A stretch of DNA of 64,000 bases, taken from the NCBI GenBank assembly GCA_037176885.1, contig JAWWNJ010000039.1:1178001-1242000 (forward strand), given 5' to 3'. The notes under the pieces were generated by a model. That model had not been told where the DNA came from, did no database searches, and worked only from the letters and a program-made list of their open reading frames with translations. Origin of the DNA: Favolaschia claudopus. Its lineage: Eukaryota > Basidiomycota > Agaricomycetes > Agaricales > Mycenaceae. Position 1 is the stretch's first letter, and each line of letters opens with the position of its first letter. Below, piece by piece: positions 12,015-23,400 of the stretch. Both the position numbers and the translations under genes were made by a program.

Positions 12015-15000
12015 CTACCACAGGCGGGAAAGATGCCAGCTAACAGTTTGCCACAGCGTGAGGGTGAATTCTTGCGTTTGAAGGGAGTTCAAGCTATTTC
12101 CTAGGCCTTTGTTGATCTCCACCTCGTCATCATGGGGCGCGAAGAAGAACCCTGAGGTGAGTACCAGGTAGCTGTCGCAGAAGGCAAATATCAGTATGCA
12201 GTCCTCTTGATGCAGCGTGAGGCGTACCTGAGAATGAGTATACTCCCCCGATGATAGTTGCTCTTTGCTTCGATGTAAGTATAGGTCATGAGGAACATGG
12301 AGAGGATGATTGCGATGACATCCCAGTGCGGGAAGATGAGCGTGAACGTGGTCGCGACCTCGCCCATCCTGTTTGGTGCGTAGAACGCCGAAAACGCGAC
12401 CATGGCAGGGATCTGCAACAAGCAAACCTGAAGCGCGTATGCAGAGCCAATTTCCATGCTGTCGAAACCAGCCTTGAGAACGAATACAAATAAACTCAGC
12501 CGCGACGCACCTGAGCGCAATGTTGCCATTGAGCGCGAATGAGATGGCGTTCATAAACTCGGTGGTGTTGGGAACCAGTGCGAAGAGCGTCACACCAAGG
12601 AACTTCTCGTCGAGGCCGGAGCCCTCGAGAATAACGTCCACAACATCCACCAACAGTTCTAGCCCAACTTGTCAGCGTTATCTCAAAGGTGAAGAACCCC
12701 GACATACCGGCGATAGCCGCATACAACGCCGTGCACAACAACAGCACGCTTGCGCTAGTAGCTCGACTCCAGCTAGGCGCCTCATGTCCCCCATGTCCCC
12801 CTCCAGCACCGTCTTGCTCCGCGCCGCCAGAGGTCCGTTGTGCGCCAAGCGGTCCGCGCGCAGGCGACACAGGCGCTCCGTGCTGCTGCTGGTGCCTCAA
12901 TGCACTCACCGTCGCCACTGCCACAGCCCTCGTAAAGTCATCTGTGGTGATGCTCATCCCACTGGGAGCATTGCTGCCCAATGGCGGAGGCGGGAGAATT
13001 CCTGCGGAGACACCTTGCTTGACTGCGGCATCGACGCTCTCGAGCACAGGGCTGAAGCCGGCGGGCGCGTGGGCGTAAGAGACGCGGCGCGGCATGGATG
13101 GCGAAGGAGGTGGTGCTGTTGTGGTGATGGAAGGCGCGCCTTGTGTGTGCGTGGGGTGTGGGACAGGTGTGACGCTCCGTACGCCGCTCGCTTTGTGTTG
13201 TAGTCGCGGACCCGTCCCTACAATGGTGACCCTCAGCAGTTGAAAAGAGACGAGACAACGGATAGAACTCACCACTAGTGCTGGCGCCAGGAGTCTGGGG
13301 TATCATACGATGGTAGAGCGAGAGCGGACGTTGACCTTGCGGTTGTACTGTAGGTAATTCAAGCGGGTGCAAGAGTTGCTGAGGATTTTGCCAGATCTGG
13401 GAGGCGTGTGTGCGGAGAGAGAACCACAACCCAATCAAATACGACTGGCCATCCGGGTGAATCACGAGCCAAGAGATATGTAGTACAAGCGAAACTCACA
13501 AATACCAAGATCGCCGCGCAAAAGTACATCAAAGTCTTGACGGTAGATTGGTAGAAGGGGTCATAGACGGGGTCAGGATGTTTATAGTAGCACGCATCGC
13601 ACACCCATGGTGCGTCACGATCGCTGCGTGGTTGAGTCGGGCAGCCTGTGCATATGAGTTGGAACTAAGTATCTTCGTCAGCGCGAAAACAAAACATCAA
13701 GAGTGAAAAACTGACTCTCCCGTACGTCTGATAAAACAACGTCGGCGCCAACGTCCCAATGATAGCCATAATCAACATCATACTCGTTACCCCAGCACTC
13801 TTCGCATTGAATTTCTGCTCCTTTCGCCGGAGAGCGCTGCTGACCATACTCATACCGGGCATCAACAACACACCCGCCAGCAAACTGCCCACAATACTGC
13901 CTTCCACCAGCCGGCCCTTACTCTCCTTCAACATCAGCGCGTACAGAATGATTTCGATGATGCTACCAAACGTGGCGTTGATAACCGCACCCATTCCGAT
14001 ACTGCTCTGCGCGCTAATCGACGCGACCGCCATACCGATGAAATAACTGAGCGGTATTACACTGGCTAAACTCATGATGAAGATCAGGTATCTCCCAGCC
14101 AGGAATTCCAGAAGCCACGGAACATGCTGTTTGTGCTCTTCGCGCTCCTCAACGAGGGGAAGGAGGACGAACCCGTCGAAGATGACGAAAAATACAACCG
14201 GGAGGAGGTTGACGAACATGATGTTGACACCTCCGACGGTGTACTTGAAATATTGAGTCCCAGTCGCGCGGTACGTGCATAGCAGGACTGTGCGCGGGGA
14301 GGTCACTGCACTGGGATCCGCAGGAGCAGCTTGTCCCTCAGCGAGACGAGGATGCTTGACACTGAATAAGGGGGGTGGCGGGACAAGAGAGGCGGTAGAT
14401 GCTGAAGAAGCTTCGCGGGGAAGAGGAGGAGAGGAGACGATGACCGCTGGCGGGGCAGCACAGAAACGAAGAGTCTCAGACTGGTAAAAGATATATTTGA
14501 TGAGTGCCCAGTTGAGTTTGGCCATCGGAAGTGTGACGACGATTGCCCAACAGACGAGGCAAACAATCAACATGAGGGGCAAGAGAATGCAAAGGAATGC
14601 GAGCCAGAAGCATACACGACCGAGTGTGTCACCTGCAGCAGAGGTGTGTAGCTTGGCAGCGCCGATGGAAGTGTCAGATGATGAGGCAGACGTCGTTGCG
14701 CCATAAGAACGGGAAGGTGGGGGCATACGCTGCAAAAGGGATGTATGCTCTGTATCGACCGGGTTCCAGGAAACAGTTTGAACATGCTGGGGGTGAATGG
14801 TGCTGGCTCCAGAAGACGGTGCCCCGCGAATGGTGCCTTCGTCTGCGGAGCTGTCGTGCTGCGCGCTACCGGCGGCAGCTTCCTCATCAATTTCCTCCGT
14901 AAGAAAGTCGTCGTCCTCGTCAGCGATGCCTTCGACATACTTGCCGAACGGCCAGAACAAGTACCACCCTAAACCATACACCAAATAAGAGTAGCGCTTG

Positions 15001-15695
15001 CCTCCTTGTGGAATGAGGTGAAGCAGGCCGGCGACAACCATGCATACCAAAGCAAGCCACCAGCCAAAGGCAAGCACCCAGAAAATGTTGCCAGGTAGGA
15101 AATGGCGTTCGGCTTGGGACGAAGGCACGGAGTGCAACGCTTCATCGGCGTACCGAGTGACGGAGCGACTCTTTTTGTATAGCGCCGGTTTCCAAATGGG
15201 CAGACCGAAAGGGTGCTCGACGTTGATCAAGGACTGGCGGTCGCGAACTGTGATAGGGTCCTCCTCGTCGTCCGCGTCACCATCGTTGCTCGCAGCGGAG
15301 TTGGAGGCGCCAGGCGGGTCTGTAGCAGCTTGCTTGCCATGTCGGGTTCCACGGCGAACGACGCTGCTGGCGCCGTCGTCTTCATCGTCATTGTCCTCGT
15401 CAGCATCGTCCTCATCGGCCTCACTCAATGTATCACGGTCGCGGAAACCACGGGAGGTGACATGGGAGCTGCTGACGCTGGTGCTACGAGGGCCTCTACG
15501 CATGGAATGGGCAGAAGAGCTGCGGACGAGAATGGGAGTTGGACGGGATTGGGGTGGAAAGTATGAAGTGCCCTGGTTGTGGTGGGAGGGCGTCTCGCTG
15601 GCGGACCATGGTGAGCTATGGCTCAACGAACGGTGCAAGTGGCTGGTCGGGGTCGGCGTTGTCGAAAGATTGGAGGGATCGTCCGCCGACGACAT
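12015..15695 (-). CDS. VNX1: Vnx1-type vacuolar/endomembrane cation/H+ exchanger (CaCA superfamily)
   Basis: Vnx1 exchanges monovalent cations (Na+/K+) and Ca2+ for protons across the vacuolar membrane. The large first exon starts at 15695 ([11 protein letters not shown]). It has a long Ser/acidic N-terminal tail, then [20 protein letters not shown], the Vnx1/Chx-like signature, and a run of membrane segments. The first alpha repeat is seen at [21 protein letters not shown] hydrophilic, Pro/Gly-rich loop of about 200 residues (about 12700-13250) separates the halves. The second repeat then reads [20 protein letters not shown], followed by [14 protein letters not shown] and a final membrane helix. 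Total length is about 1,000 residues in several exons, close to yeast Vnx1 (908). Convergent with DDB1, 280 bp apart. An upstream in-frame non-ATG extension to 15773 was not used. Confidence 0.87.
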
Positions 15696-15919
15696 GGTGG
15701 GTGAAAGACAAAGCCTGGAATTGACCGCTGATGTCACACTTTTGTTTCGCAGCAACTGTCGACTGGTATCCAATTCTCAATAGAACACAAGTAACATCGC
15801 TAAATAGACTACGGACTTAGAGCAAGATCGCCGCAACTACTTATTAGCCTCGCTTCCTAGTTGGACGCGCGAATAGGGCGTCGCGTTAGGTCCCAGTCAA
15901 ACCACAATAATAAAGCAGC

Positions 15920-18676
15920 CTAATCCCAACGCATTTTGCGAGCGTACTCCCGTATATTTGACACGAAGCTGTCCGTAATCTCGTGCCCCACGCCAGTCGC
16001 AACTTTCAGAACAAGCTCGTTCAATCCCGTTGACCCGAGAATATCAATGTGTTCGCTTGTGTTGGCGCCCCCGCGCGGCATCGTGGCTACGGGCCGATGA
16101 GGCAGCTATTCCTCCGTGAGTTGTACGAAATTCATTCACCACAAACAAATACGCACCTCAACAGTGGTAACCTTGATCCCAGCAGGATTCCACCGTTTCC
16201 GGGCCCATCCTTCCACACACATCGCGCCGAGACTCACCAAGCTCACTGTCCCGTCGCCTTCTCCCATCTTTACGCCATTACGAACGATAGGGTATACTGA
16301 TTCGTCCGTGTATTCGGCGTCAATCCAACTCTTTCGAAGCAGTGGCGTGTCAAACGTCGTGCGCGACGCACAGGCGCCATCTGGGTCGACACATTGTGGG
16401 TCTATGCCCGAAACTCTATCCGTTGTCTCTTCGTACTCGTCGCTGTGCGCATACCAATACGAGCGCTGCAGGGAGATTCAGTCATTTCGTTGTTTAGACA
16501 GAAAGAAACTTGCCTCGGTGTCCTGGAACATGAATTAGATCACACTTGACGATACAAGTAAAGGATCTGACCTTGCCATGCCCATATACACAATACACTT
16601 TCATCGAAGGCGCTTGCGGTAACTGGACTTCCAGTGGGTTTGCCCACTTTGTATGATCTTCGTTATTGGCTTTGAGCTTTGCCTCGTCCTTCTCAATGCC
16701 GAACGAAAAATTCGTCGCAATCATTTTCTTCGCAAGTTTCTGGGTCAAGAACGATGCTTCGCACAATCAAAACCTACCTGGAAGCTCGACGGAGTATGTT
16801 GCAAAATCCAGGCACCTGCCGTATCAGCAGTCATATTCTGTGTCGTTACCTCCACACCCGCATAGGTCGAAGACCCCGGCGGAGGCGGAGCCGGCGGTCG
16901 GAATGCGATTAGCTCTCCGTGAGTATGGTTGGCGCCAGGCGCATCATCTGGGGCACCCTGCGGTGTACCCCAAATCGAATCCCCGCCCTTGACCCACATG
17001 CTCGCGCTGCCGGCCCACGAGCGGAAGAGTTTCTGGCGTTCGGCACGGGAAAAGAAACGTTCGAGAACATATGAACCGGCCGCGTTTATTTGGACTGTGT
17101 CTCTCATCTCGCCTTGATTCCCAGAATATTAGGATAATGCCCACCAGGTTGTCGAATGCGAACCCACCGGAAAGAAAAGCAGTCATGGCTTTCGCAACTC
17201 CCTGATACGTTAATTGGTCAAGACTTGGCGGAGAAGGACCATGAACGTACCAAGTGTGTACCACCGACAGAAATGTATGCTTCAATATGATTCTGTCAAG
17301 AGCTGAGTGAAACGGTTGGGCACGGGCCAGGCTACATACCTCAACCCAGTCAGGTCCGCCACCGCCGTGGGCCGGTGATTCAACCCATTTCAAGCTATGG
17401 TGAATATGACAGCTGCGCTATTGATCTATACAAGATGCAACGTACAAGTACTGCGCAGATAGGGTCAGTAAAATTGATAGAAAACAAACAGCAACCTACC
17501 AGCACGACCTACTTATAAAATGCATTGAGCGGTCATAGAATTTCAGAAAGGGAAGCAAACACACGAGAGCGCCCATCGAATGTGCTACAAGAACAACCTT
17601 TCTCCCTTGCCTGTGTTTGAAGCCCTCAATCGTTGCTCTTAACCGAGAGAAATAACCGTCGCGCTCTTCGAGATTATAATACGAGAGGCGCCAGTCATAT
17701 GGCGCGAGATGGAGATTGTTGGTATCGTAGTTGACCACAGCAAGGTTCTCGATGATCTTCGCCCTATACCACGTTATATTAGAAGATAATCGACGAAAAC
17801 AACAAAATGAGAGCGCGCACCATATCCAATACCCTTGAACAAAGCTACTCGCGGCATCTATTCCCTCTGCAGCACGGACCTGTTCGGGGGATCAAAAGCT
17901 GCTCGAGGCGTTCTACCTCTGAGACTGCAACACAGACCTTCGCGTTCGGAGGATCAAGCCCCGTGTCTGGATCAAGCATCATAGCAGCAATCCACTTGTC
18001 GCGATTGAAAGTGACTTGCGAAATCATGTTGAATCCACCCCACAATTTTTGCCGAAAGAACGGGCGGTATACAGGCTCGGTCGACCACGATTCCAAACCA
18101 GTCGAGATGATTCCGGGAATGAGCACGACGGGATGGTGAGCGGTGAGCCCCCGCGCAGCCATGGCTTCGCCGACTTGGAATTCCCGGCCGTCGTTAGAGA
18201 ATTTCCATACTTCGGGGATGTTGCTGCGGAGGCGCTGCCATTCCGCCTCGACGCGCGAAAAATCGAGACCCGGGATTTCTGGCATGGCAAGCTCGTATTC
18301 TGCTAGCAGAAGCGAGAGGTGCGCGTGGAGATCCTGCAGGTCGCGCGGCTCGATGAGGGACTACATGGAGGGAGATTAGGATCTCTAGCGCGCATTGGAG
18401 CAGCTAACTTGAAATCGTTCGTACAAAGGCAATTAGCGCGCCGAGGAATATTCCGAGCGGGAAGAGTACGCGACGCATGGAGAAGATGGATCGCGGTTTG
18501 GGATTCTGCTGTTAATCGGCGAGGGTGTCTTGTGCCGCAAAGATAGTGGGGCGGACCTTGAGTTTTTCTACTTCAGCCTTCAATGTTGAGGCCGTCTCTT
18601 TGAGGATCTCTGCGGGAGCATTTTTCCCGTCGGAGTCTGGGTCTGCCCACGTCTTTGCCCGCTTGACGAGGACCAT
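15920..18676 (-). CDS. LRO1: phospholipid:diacylglycerol acyltransferase, Lro1 type (LCAT fold)
   Basis: PDAT moves a fatty acid from a phospholipid onto diacylglycerol to make triacylglycerol at the ER. The start at 18676 gives a charged N-terminus. A 48-nt intron joins LK to QNPKPRSIFSMRRVLFPLGI, where a single membrane anchor begins (FPLGIFLGALIAFV), as in yeast Lro1. Typical Lro1 blocks follow in order: HPVVLIPGIISTGLESW, the FRQKLWGGFNMI region, MLDPDTGLDPPN, APYDWRLSYYNLEERDGYF, the nucleophile motif VLVAHSMGALV (catalytic Ser), the segment with FFSRAERQKLFRSW, EVQLPQAPSMKVYCVYG, and NTSEHIDILGSTGLNELVLK with the catalytic-type His. The stop at 15920 follows RKMRWD. The product is about 650-680 residues in many exons. 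The yeast GHSMG is AHSMG here; both retain Ser. Confidence 0.9.
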
Positions 18677-18780
18677 ACACGGTATATGAAGCTGAATAGG
18701 TTGAACGCAGAAGATGGGTCATATCCGCGTAAAGGCACGGATCATATTTTGAACGCCGGATGACAGCCAAAGGCGAGCCT

Positions 18781-18820
18781 GGTTAGGGTTAGGGCTAGCT
18801 AGGTTAGGGTTAGGTTAGGT
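18781..18820 (+). repeat. telomere-like TTAGGG/TTAGG array upstream of LRO1
   Basis: Forty bases contain five GGTTAGG units. The first reads GGTTAGGGTTAGGG, then CTAGCTA, then GGTTAGGGTTAGGTTAGG. Read on the coding strand of LRO1 it is CCTAACCCTAA-type (telo-box), 105-145 bases upstream of that start codon. TTAGGG is the telomere unit of most basidiomycetes. The array is too short for a chromosome end and lies between genes, so it is an interstitial copy. It could be a repair scar or a binding site for a Tbf1/TRF-like protein. Confidence 0.85.
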
Positions 18821-18918
18821 GAGCGGAATATGCCGAACATAGCCACGGATTCCCTCATTGACGCGTCCGTTTTCGAAACTCTTTCACGCGTCTTCCTTGC
18901 CTCCAGCTCAGCTTTTGC

Positions 18919-19532
18919 CTACCACCCACTGCCTTTTCCGTTTCTACGCTCTGGTGGCAGCGGGTTTTCTTCGTCTATACCCTCGGTCGCCTCTGCGTAC
19001 GGGTTCGGCTCTGCTGCGAAGTTGAACTCGACGTTTGGTGACGGTTTTGCTTTCGAGCGGCTCCTTTTGTCTACCTCGCTGAGCCAAAGAACCTGGATTT
19101 CTCTTAATCCCACTCCGACACCCGACAAGACGTCAACTTACCAATTTATCAAGAGTCTGAATACCAGTCGCTGCTCGTCGACGTGGGCTCGAGAAGCGAT
19201 TTTTTGGACTCACGAATCTGCTGGAAGTTGCTTCCACCCGAGCGCATTTTTCTCTACGGAAATCGGAGAGGTTCGCATTGAAAACAAACCACGTCCCTCA
19301 ATACGAAGAATATATATAACTATTCTTTGCCATCCAGAGTTGTAACAGCCAATGAAGAACGCCACTCAAAGGTTGCCACTGCGAAGGTGTCTCCGTTTCT
19401 CAGTACGTACTTCAGGTTGCGAGAATCTCGGACGTCGCCGCTCTTGATCCTAAAGCCTCCCCGAAAGTGGTTCTCCGGGTGCTGTATCTGGACAGTATCG
19501 AGGGCACGGAGGATGGACTGTTCCTGGCTCAT
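18919..19532 (-). CDS. hypothetical protein, unresolved exon structure
   Basis: I do not recognise this gene. A minus-strand ATG at 19532 opens a 70-codon frame with a regular-looking core (about YVLRNGDTFAVATFEWRSSL) that stops at 19320. A second open stretch ends at 18919 after a charged, Pro/Glu-rich tail. A good intron (GTAAGT ... ATCCAG) lies at about 19080-19130 and would feed the second stretch. I could not find a junction that joins the two parts with confidence. The FEWRSSLAVTTLDGKE segment loosely recalls small basidiomycete proteins of the DUF6593 type. The overlapping plus-strand 171-codon frame looks less gene-like. It could also be a decayed gene. Confidence 0.3.
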
Positions 19533-20493
19533 GGTGTTTCGGTCGTATCTGGACTTCGCTCCGAGAAGTCACCAAGTATTTGCCAGGATATTGATTCCAC
19601 CGAAATGTCTCAATCAATTAATTGCAACTGTACGACAATTGGCCCGTTTCAGTTGAAGACCAGTCCACCGATACCATTATCCTGTACCCTCAGAAGCACG
19701 TTTATCAAGCGGTTGATCTTCCCATTCGCAGGCAATAGAAGCTGGAGCAATACCACCGGCAAGCGACAGAAGGAATGGTTATAGCTCACTGAGCTTTGGA
19801 GAATTCAGTTTGCTTTCCGCCAGTTTCCAGTCAGTCAACATCGGCACAAGGGAGAACAGCAACCACTGACCAAACGCAATGCGCCTTTTATGCTCCGCGA
19901 GGCTGGATCCCTGTGGCTTCGACGACTGACTTTTGTATGCAAAGTTTCTCATCGTGGGCAGTCTATCGGAGTCCCACTTCGGCGGCAGTCGGGGTGTACA
20001 CGTCGAGTGTTCTCGAATTCTGCATATCGTCTGATAAGTAAGATAAGTCTACCTGGCCAGCGCCTTGAGTTGTTGGTATATTTATACGTCGATAGTGCGC
20101 CGCTGAATTACACGAGCCACGTTTGCGTTGACCGCGGCGCTGTGGGAATCAATGATACCTAATTTAGATTGCGAAGAGTGATCGTAAGATTGCGAAGAGT
20201 GATCGTAAGTCGTCAGAGAGAGCCCAGGCTTGTGCTCCACATATTATGATACAATATTCCAGTGGAGAGTATGGATCGTGGATCATCGAGCGCATACGAT
20301 GGAGCGGTATGATACGCGACGTAACGGGCGCGACAGAATTGGCGGGAAATATGAGATCAAAATTTGACGTCATAATTCTCTCTCGCCTTATTGAAGGCGC
20401 GTCTGCACTTCACGACTGATTCACGTTATTACGTTTGGTGCAGTCCTGCTGCATTCAAGTACTCTTCCTTAACTCTCTCATGGACATTGAACG
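19533..20493. other. intergenic region upstream of phytochrome gene
   Basis: Only short frames without domains are present. The stretch holds a 21-bp tandem duplication (20166-20207) and the phytochrome promoter. An ATG at 20480 opens a 26-codon frame that overlaps the phytochrome start codon in another frame and would be a translation-dampening uORF if it is transcribed. Confidence 0.5.
20166..20207. repeat. perfect 21-bp tandem duplication
   Basis: The unit agattgcgaagagtgatcg plus ta occurs twice head to tail with no mismatch, about 290 bases upstream of the phytochrome start. It could be a replication-slippage product or a doubled factor-binding site. Confidence 0.9.
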
Positions 20494-23400
20494 ATGCCCA
20501 ATACAGACCCTAATCTATCTTCCGCTTCGTATGTCTATCCAATACGCTCCCTCTTGAGCGGTACAATTCAACCCGCACGAAACGATAACGCTGGCGGTGT
20601 AACCGTTGATCTCTCTCGCCGCGATTCTACTGCCACTACCTTCCCAGCTGGCAACGCCTCGACCTCAAAATCCCAATCAAAATCAGGTCCTTCGAGGCCC
20701 CGCAGAAGGACCGTCTCAGAGTCTTCCGCTCCGAGTTCAAAGGTTGATTCTGCGCCTGCAAAAAAGTCGAAGAAACGTCGCCACCGGTCCACCAATGTCC
20801 CTTTAAATTTCAGGCATTTCCCCGGCGAGGACGCCCCTCCAAATTTACGTCGCACGTTCACCGCATCCTCCATATCGTCTCTTACCCAGGGTGATTTACC
20901 CCCTGATACTTTGGCCGTATTTTCTCAGTCGGCATCCGTAACCGACGTCGCATCCCCATCCCCCACCCTCGCGTTAAAACCTCTGCAGCGACCTCGTTCA
21001 GAGCTTCGTGCTCGGCCGAAGCAGGTTCCCGTGAGCGACGATCCTTTGCCTCCAGAGGAAGTCCCCGACGCCGAAACGCAAGACCCGCCCCTGCCATGGA
21101 GCGAGTCGCAGTTAGATCTCGTCCGTCTTCCTCCATTACCCTCCGACAGCACTACAAGCAGCCTTCGTGGCAGTTCCCACCATTCCGCCTCCAATCGTGG
21201 TACCAGTTCACGGAGCGATGCTAACAATTCCCCCGGCCCCCATGATCAATCAAATTTTTCCTCTCCTCCACCAGCCGAAGACACCAGACGATCAGATTCT
21301 TCTCAATCGTCTGCTCCTGGTCCCTCTGCTGTTAGCTCAGGGTCGCAGTCAGGCTCACGGTCCGGATCGCACTCAGGCTCAGAGTCTCAGTCTGCTTCCG
21401 GTTCGGACGCCAGCGACGCCTCCCAGTTTCTGACCGTCCGCTTCCAGCATCTCACTGATGAAAATGGCCACCATCTCATCCTCGGGAGGGAGGGGAAGCT
21501 TTCGCGTTGCGAAGATGAGGTGCGCGTTGATTTTCTAGTTTACGGTTTCACGTGCTGATCATAATTCTAGCCCATTCGAACACCCGGCGCTGTTCAAGGA
21601 TTCGGTGTTCTCATCGCAGTAGACGAATTAGAGGATGCCCTTGTCGTTCGCCAGGTCTCGGAGGTGCGTTAAATCTGTTCCAACTATTTATTTGATCTCA
21701 ATGTCCGTTCAGAATGCGGAGGAATTACTTGGTCTACCTCCCCGCTACCTTTTTTCACTCGAATGCTTTACCGACACTCTTCCCGATTCTCAGGCTGGCG
21801 CTCTATGGGACAACATTCAATTCCTGTCCGAGTCCGGTATGAATACACAAGAGGAGGAAGCGTCGCCTCACGTTTTCCTGATAACCGGTTGGGGTGCGCC
21901 GGGGAGTGCTGCGCCGGGAGACCAGGAGGCTAGCAATGGACGACGGTCATGGACGTGTTGGTGTGCTGTACATCGCCCATCAGATCCTACAGGTAACGGG
22001 AACTCTGGTCTCGTCATCATGGAGTTTGAGCTCGAGCGCGATTCTCTGAATCCGTTATATCCTCCGTCCGACAATTCGCAGGATGTGGGCACGCCTGGGT
22101 CTGTCAGCAGTTCGGGCAGTGGGAATCTTAGCACCCCGAGCACGGAGAATGGTGGGGGTGGATCGTCGACGGACGGGTCGGAACAGACGTTGATGGGGGC
22201 AGAAGCGCAAACGACTCCGACGCCGACGACCGACGCACCAACGGAGGAGAAGCCGGATCCGGTACTGGAGCTGGAGGTGGCGAATGCCAACATGAGTGCT
22301 GTCAACGGACCTTCAACGGAGGAGATTCTGGAGAGTACGACATCTCGGGCGAGACCACTTCTCGCGTTGGAACGCTTACGGCGAATGGCGCGGGGCGAGC
22401 CCGCGGGTGCAGAGACTCCCGGGTCTCCTGGTGAAGGGCGCTCCAGAAGGGCGCGACGTGGAACGTCGAGCGGCGCAAATGGCGGTGTGGGGATGATGGA
22501 CGTGTTTGCTGTGATGGCGCAGATCAACGAGCAGCTGGGGGATGCCCCGGATTTGACAGCGTTCTTGCAGGTCGTCGTTGGCGTGATCAAGGACTTGTCG
22601 CAGTTTCATCGTGTGCTGGTGTACCAGTTTGATGAGGCGTGGAATGGGCAGGTCGTGGCCGAGTTGCTGGATTGGAGTAAGACGCACGATTTGTATCGGG
22701 GGCTGCATTTTCCGGCGGCGGATATTCCGGCGCAGGCGAGGCAGCTTTATGCGATCAGTGTGTCTAGTTGTGTGTTTTCTATGAAGCGCGGCTGACGGTG
22801 GTTCTTTAGACAAGGTGCGGTTGTTGTATGACCGTTCGCAAAGTACGGCCCGGATTGTTGTGAGGAGTCAGGAGGATCTCAAGTGCGTCTTATCTATCTC
22901 TTATCCCTTGGGAAGCTTCCTTATGCGACCATAGACACCCTCTGGTATGCTTCAATGTGCTAACTTGAAGAGGTAGACGGTCTAACATGAGTACAGAACA
23001 TGACCCATTGCTATTTGCGCGCGATGAGTCCAATACACATCAAATGTCGGTCTGGTATCTAACGGTGAAGACGTTTTTACTAATATTTCCTACGCAGACT
23101 TGGAAAACATGGGCGTTCGCGCGTCGATGTCCGTCGTACGTGAATCCAACTTGCCCTTGTTTTCGCCGCTCAACCATACTTTCAGTCCATCATGGCGTTT
23201 GGTGCACTGTGGGGTCTCGTAACGTGCCACGCGTACGGGTCGCATGGCATGCGCGTATCGTTTCCCGTACGGCAGATGCTACGCCTTCTCAGTCAGTCGA
23301 TATCACGCAACATTGAGCGGCTCAGCTACGCCCAACGGTTAACAACCCGGAAATTGGTAAGTCATCGTGGCCCTGAATGTTGGTGAATCGCTCAATTTCC

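Noticed and set aside
12520..13203. 227-codon plus-strand open frame
   Set aside because: It is antisense to the GC-rich hydrophilic loop of the VNX1-type gene and is a composition shadow.
15040..15783. 247-codon plus-strand open frame
   Set aside because: It is antisense to the VNX1 N-terminal exon, which carries the recognisable protein.
18781..18820. Chromosome end or telomere
   Set aside because: Only 40 bases, and conserved genes continue on both sides.
18830..19345. 171-codon plus-strand open frame as a gene
   Set aside because: The composition is Ser/Phe-rich without pattern, and the opposite strand offers a better, though weak, candidate with a consensus intron.
21868..22590. 240-codon minus-strand open frame
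   Set aside because: It is antisense to the low-complexity phytochrome PAS insert.
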